Positions 60,690 to 64,000 of a DNA stretch of 64,000 nt are shown here, piece after piece. The stretch spans positions 10,647,249 to 10,711,248 of the forward strand of contig NW_022881603.1 of the NCBI RefSeq assembly GCF_003369915.1, written 5' to 3'. Below the pieces are notes generated by a model. The model saw only the letters and a list, made by a program, of their open reading frames with translations. It was not told the DNA's origin and did not search any database. Source of the DNA: Drosophila miranda. Taxonomy: Eukaryota > Arthropoda > Insecta > Diptera > Drosophilidae. Made by a program: the position numbers and the translations under genes. Position 1 is the stretch's first letter, and every line of letters begins with the position of its first letter.

Positions 60690-61817
60690 TTTATACCCGA
60701 TACTCAAAATGAGTATTGGGGTATATTAGATTTGTGGTAAAAGTGGATGTGTGTAACGTCCAGAAGGAATCGTTTCTGACCCCATAAAGTATGTATATTT
60801 TTGATCAGCATCAATAGCAGAGTCGATTGAGCCATGTCTGTCTGTCCGTCTGTCCGTCCGTCCGTCTGTCCGTCTGTCCGTCCCCTTCAGCGCCTAGTGC
60901 TCAAAGACTATAAGAGCGAGAGCAACGATGTTTTGGATCCAGACTTCTGTGATATGTCACTGCTACAAGAATATTTCAAAACTTTGCGCCGCCCACTTCC
61001 GCCCCCACAAAGGGCGAAAATCTGTGGCATCCACAATTTCGACGGTACGATAAAACTAAAAACGCAGAATCGTAGGAGATGACTATATCTTCTAGAGTGC
61101 AAAATCTGAACCAGATCGTATAATTATTATAGCCAGCATCAAGAAAACAATTTCATTTTTTCTCGCCCTGTCTCTCTCTAACACACACGTAGCATAGGCG
61201 GCTTTGCTTAGAGTAAAACATTAGCGCCTAGATCTCAGAGACTACAAAAGCTAGAGCAACCAAATTTGGTATCCACTCTCCTAATATATCGGACCGAGAC
61301 GAGTTTGTTTCAAAATTTCGCCACACCCCCTTCCGCCCCCGCAAAGGACGAAAATCTGGGGTTATTCAAAAATCTCAGAGACTATTAAGGCTAGAGTAAC
61401 CAAATTTGTTATCCGCACTCCTGTTAGATCTAACTATAAAACGTGTATCTCAAAATTTCGCCCCACCCCCTTCCGCCCACACAAAGGACGAAAATCTGTT
61501 GCATCCACAATATTGCACATTCGAGAAAACTAAAAACGCAGAATCATAGATAATGACCATATCTATCAGATTGCTGAATGCTGAATGATCTGGATCAGAT
61601 CAGATCATTTTTATAGCCAATAGGAACAAATCAATTTGCAGTGGCTACGCAGCGCCCGACGTCACGCTCAGACTGATTTTCTGTCTCTCTCGCACGCACT
61701 CTTTGTCGTCTCGTTTAATATTAGCGGCGTCTGCCGGAGGAGAGCCATACTGACTTAGTATCGGGTATAACTGTAGAGTTGCGGTGTCCGCAGCAACTCA
61801 CAACGTTCCCCCTCGTT
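60690..61817 (+). mobile_element. DINE-1-like repeat, full length
   Basis: TATACCCGATACTC start. Shares variants with the following copy (TATGTATATTTTTGATCAG, TAGCAGAGTCG), again pointing to tandem duplication. Confidence 0.88.
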
Positions 61818-62656
61818 ATACCCGATACTCAAAATGAGTATTGGCGTATATTAGATTTGTGGTAAAAGTGGATGTGTGTAACGTCCAAAAGGAATCGTTT
61901 CCGACCCCATAAAGTATGTATATTTTTGATCAGCATCAATAGCAGAGTCGATTGAGCCATGTCTGTCTGTCCGTCTGTCCGTCCGTCCGTCTGTCCGTCT
62001 GTCCGTCCCCTTCAGCGCCTAGTGCTCAAGGACTATAAGAGCAAGAGCAACGATGTTTTGGATCCAGACTTCTGTGATATGTCACTGCTACAAGAATATT
62101 TCAAAACTTTGCCCCGCCCACTTCCGCCCCCACAAAAGGCGAAAATCTGTGGCATCCACAATTTCGACGATACGAGAAAACTAAAAACGCAGAATCGTAG
62201 AAGATGACTATATCTTCTAGAGTGCAAAATCTGAACCAGATCGTATAATTATTATAGCCAGCATCAAGAAAACAATTTCATTTTTTCTCGCCCTGTCTCT
62301 CTCTAACACACACGTAGCATAGGCGGCTTTGCTTAGAGTTAAACATTAGCGCCTAGATCTCAGAGACTACAAAAGCTAGAGCAACCAAATTTGGTATCCA
62401 CACTCCTAATATATCGGACCGAGACGAGTTTGTTTCAAAATTTCGCCACACCCCCTTCCGCCCCCGCAAAGGACGAAAATCTGGGGATATTCAAAAATCT
62501 CAGAGACTATTAAGGCTAGAGTAACCAAATTTGTTATCCGCACTCCTGTTAGATCTAACTATAAAACGTGTATCTCAAAATTTCGCCCCACCCCCTTCCG
62601 CCCACACTAAGTACGAAAATCTGTTGCATCCACAATATTGCACATTCGAGAAAACT
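61818..62656 (+). mobile_element. DINE-1-like repeat, 3' truncated
   Basis: Runs from ATACCCGATACTC to CATTCGAGAAAACTAG, then meets an inverted copy. The last third is absent. Confidence 0.85.
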
Positions 62657-63627
62657 AGCGAGGGGGAACGTTGTAAGTTGCTGCGTACACCGCAACTCTA
62701 CAGTTATACCCGATACTAAGTCAGTATGGCTCTCCTGCGGCAGACGCCGCTAATATTGAACCACACGACAAAGAGTGCGTGCGAGAGAGACAGAAAATCA
62801 GTCTGAGCGTGACGTCGGGCGCTGCGTGGCCACTGCAAATTGATTTCTTGCTTTTGGCTACAAAAATGATCCGATCTGATCCAGATTCAGCAACCTGATA
62901 GATATAGTCATTATCTATGATTCTGCGTTTTCAGTTTTTTCGAATGTGCAATATTGTGGATGCAACAGATTTTCGTTCTTTGTGGGGGCGGAAGGGGGTG
63001 GGGCGAAATTCTGAGATATACGTTTTATAGTGAGATCTAACAGAAGTACGGATACCAAATTTGGTTACTCTAGCCTTAATAGTCTCTGAGATTTGTGGAT
63101 GCCCCAGATTTTCGTCCTTTGCGTGGGCGGAAGGGGGTGTGGCGAAATTTGGACACGAAACGGTCAAGGTCCGATATCACAGGAGTGTGGATACCAAATT
63201 GGTTGCTCTGGCTCTTATAGGTTCTGAGATCCTTGAACTCATATTTTGCAATTGGCAAAGCCGACCCTGAAACCTGTGTGTTAGAGAGAGACAGAGCGAG
63301 AAAGAATGAAATTGTTTTCTTGATTCTTGCTATAATAATTATACGATCTGGTTGAGATTTTTCACTCTAAAACATATAGTCATCCTCTACGATTCTGCGT
63401 TTTTGGCTTTATCGTATCTTTTAAAATGTGGATGCCACAGATTTTCGTCTTTTGTGGGGCGGAAGCGGGCGGGGCGAAGTTTTGAAATATTTTTGTAGCA
63501 GTGGAATATCACAGAAGTCTGGATACAAAACATCGTTGCTCTAGCTCTTATAGTCTTTGAGCACTAGGCGCTGAAGGGGACGGACGGACGGACGGACGGA
63601 CGGACGGACGGACAGACGGACAGACAG
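62657..63627 (-). mobile_element. DINE-1-like repeat, inverted, 5' end truncated at microsatellite
   Basis: Starts CGAGGGGGAACGTTGTAAGTTG and stops within the GGACGGACGGACAGACGGACAGACAGA tract. Confidence 0.85.
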
Positions 63628-64000
63628 AACCTATAAGAGCCAGAGCAACCAATTTGGTATCCACACTCCTGTGATATCGGACCTTGACCGTTTCGTGTCC
63701 AAATTTCGCCACACCCCCTTCCGCCCACGCAAAGGACGAAAATCTGGGGCATCCACAAATCTCAGAGACTATTAAGGCTAGAGTAACCAAATTTGGTATC
63801 CGTACTTCTGTTAGATCTCACTATAAAACGTATATCTCAGAATTTCGCCCCACCCCCTTCCGCCCCCACAAAGGACGAAAATCTGTTGCATCCACAATAT
63901 TGCACATTCGAGAAAACTGAAAACGCAGAATCATAGATAATGACTATATCTATCAGGTTGCTGAATCTGGATCAGATCGGATCATTTTTGTAGCCAAAAG
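63628..64000 (+). mobile_element. DINE-1-like repeat fragment, runs off the window
   Basis: Starts CCTATAAGAGCCAGAGCAACC directly after the microsatellite of the inverted neighbour. The window ends before its 3' tail. Confidence 0.82.

Overview
The window looks like a heterochromatic or degenerating chromosome arm of a Drosophila of the obscura group. What is seen: short GT-AG introns, roughly fifteen copies of a Helentron-like repeat of DINE-1/INE-1 type (about 1.1 kb, with TATACCCG ends and a GTCCGTCTGTCC microsatellite), two BEL/Pao elements, one Ty3/gypsy element, one LINE remnant, and host genes that are mostly frameshifted or stopped. What is known: homologues of the recognisable genes (NOMO, fat-spondin, teflon, the TFIIIC 102 kDa subunit) sit, as far as I recall, on D. 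melanogaster 2R (Muller C). Muller C became the neo-sex chromosome of D. miranda, whose neo-Y is full of DINE-like ISY elements and amplified genes. I infer that this is D. miranda neo-Y or a very similar sequence. A search was not possible.

Layout. 1-4.4 kb: DINE copies around a 5'-truncated LINE. 4.5-6.3 kb: an intact four-exon gene for a single-pass secretory-pathway membrane protein. 6.5-10.5 kb (-): a NOMO (Nodal modulator) gene with at least four disabling lesions. 11.0-14.3 kb (+): a KIAA0930-family gene with a frameshift. 14.7-18.1 kb: BEL/Pao element A, complete at both LTRs but missing reverse transcriptase and most of integrase. 18.3 kb: first exon (signal peptide and start of the reeler domain) of fat-spondin. 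Its next exon lies about 17 kb or more downstream, so the nested minus-strand genes (a C2H2 zinc-finger pseudogene, a small disordered protein and teflon) sit in its first intron. 20.9-25.7 kb: BEL/Pao element B, with an uninterrupted Gag-protease-like frame of about 1000 codons. 26-35 kb: DINE fragments and a Ty3/gypsy element whose two LTRs each carry a DINE copy. It interrupts the 3' part of teflon.

34.9-55.6 kb is the core of the window: a tandem amplification of teflon (-), fat-spondin (+) and TFIIIC102 (-). There is one partial copy (A), then copies B, C and D in direct tandem with a 5.28 kb period. The duplication joint fuses teflon to TFIIIC102 in frame and is present twice. All testable copies share the same frameshifts in teflon and fat-spondin, so the genes were already broken when they were amplified. 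Copy D has further lesions. Variant sites are mosaic among copies, as expected from gene conversion or unequal exchange.

55.6-64 kb: head-to-tail DINE copies, then inverted DINE junctions. I found no tRNA, rRNA or CRISPR locus. The most interesting features are the already-dead, tandemly amplified meiotic gene block with its recurrent chimeric frame, the DINE carried inside both LTRs, and the splitting of teflon by successive transposons.
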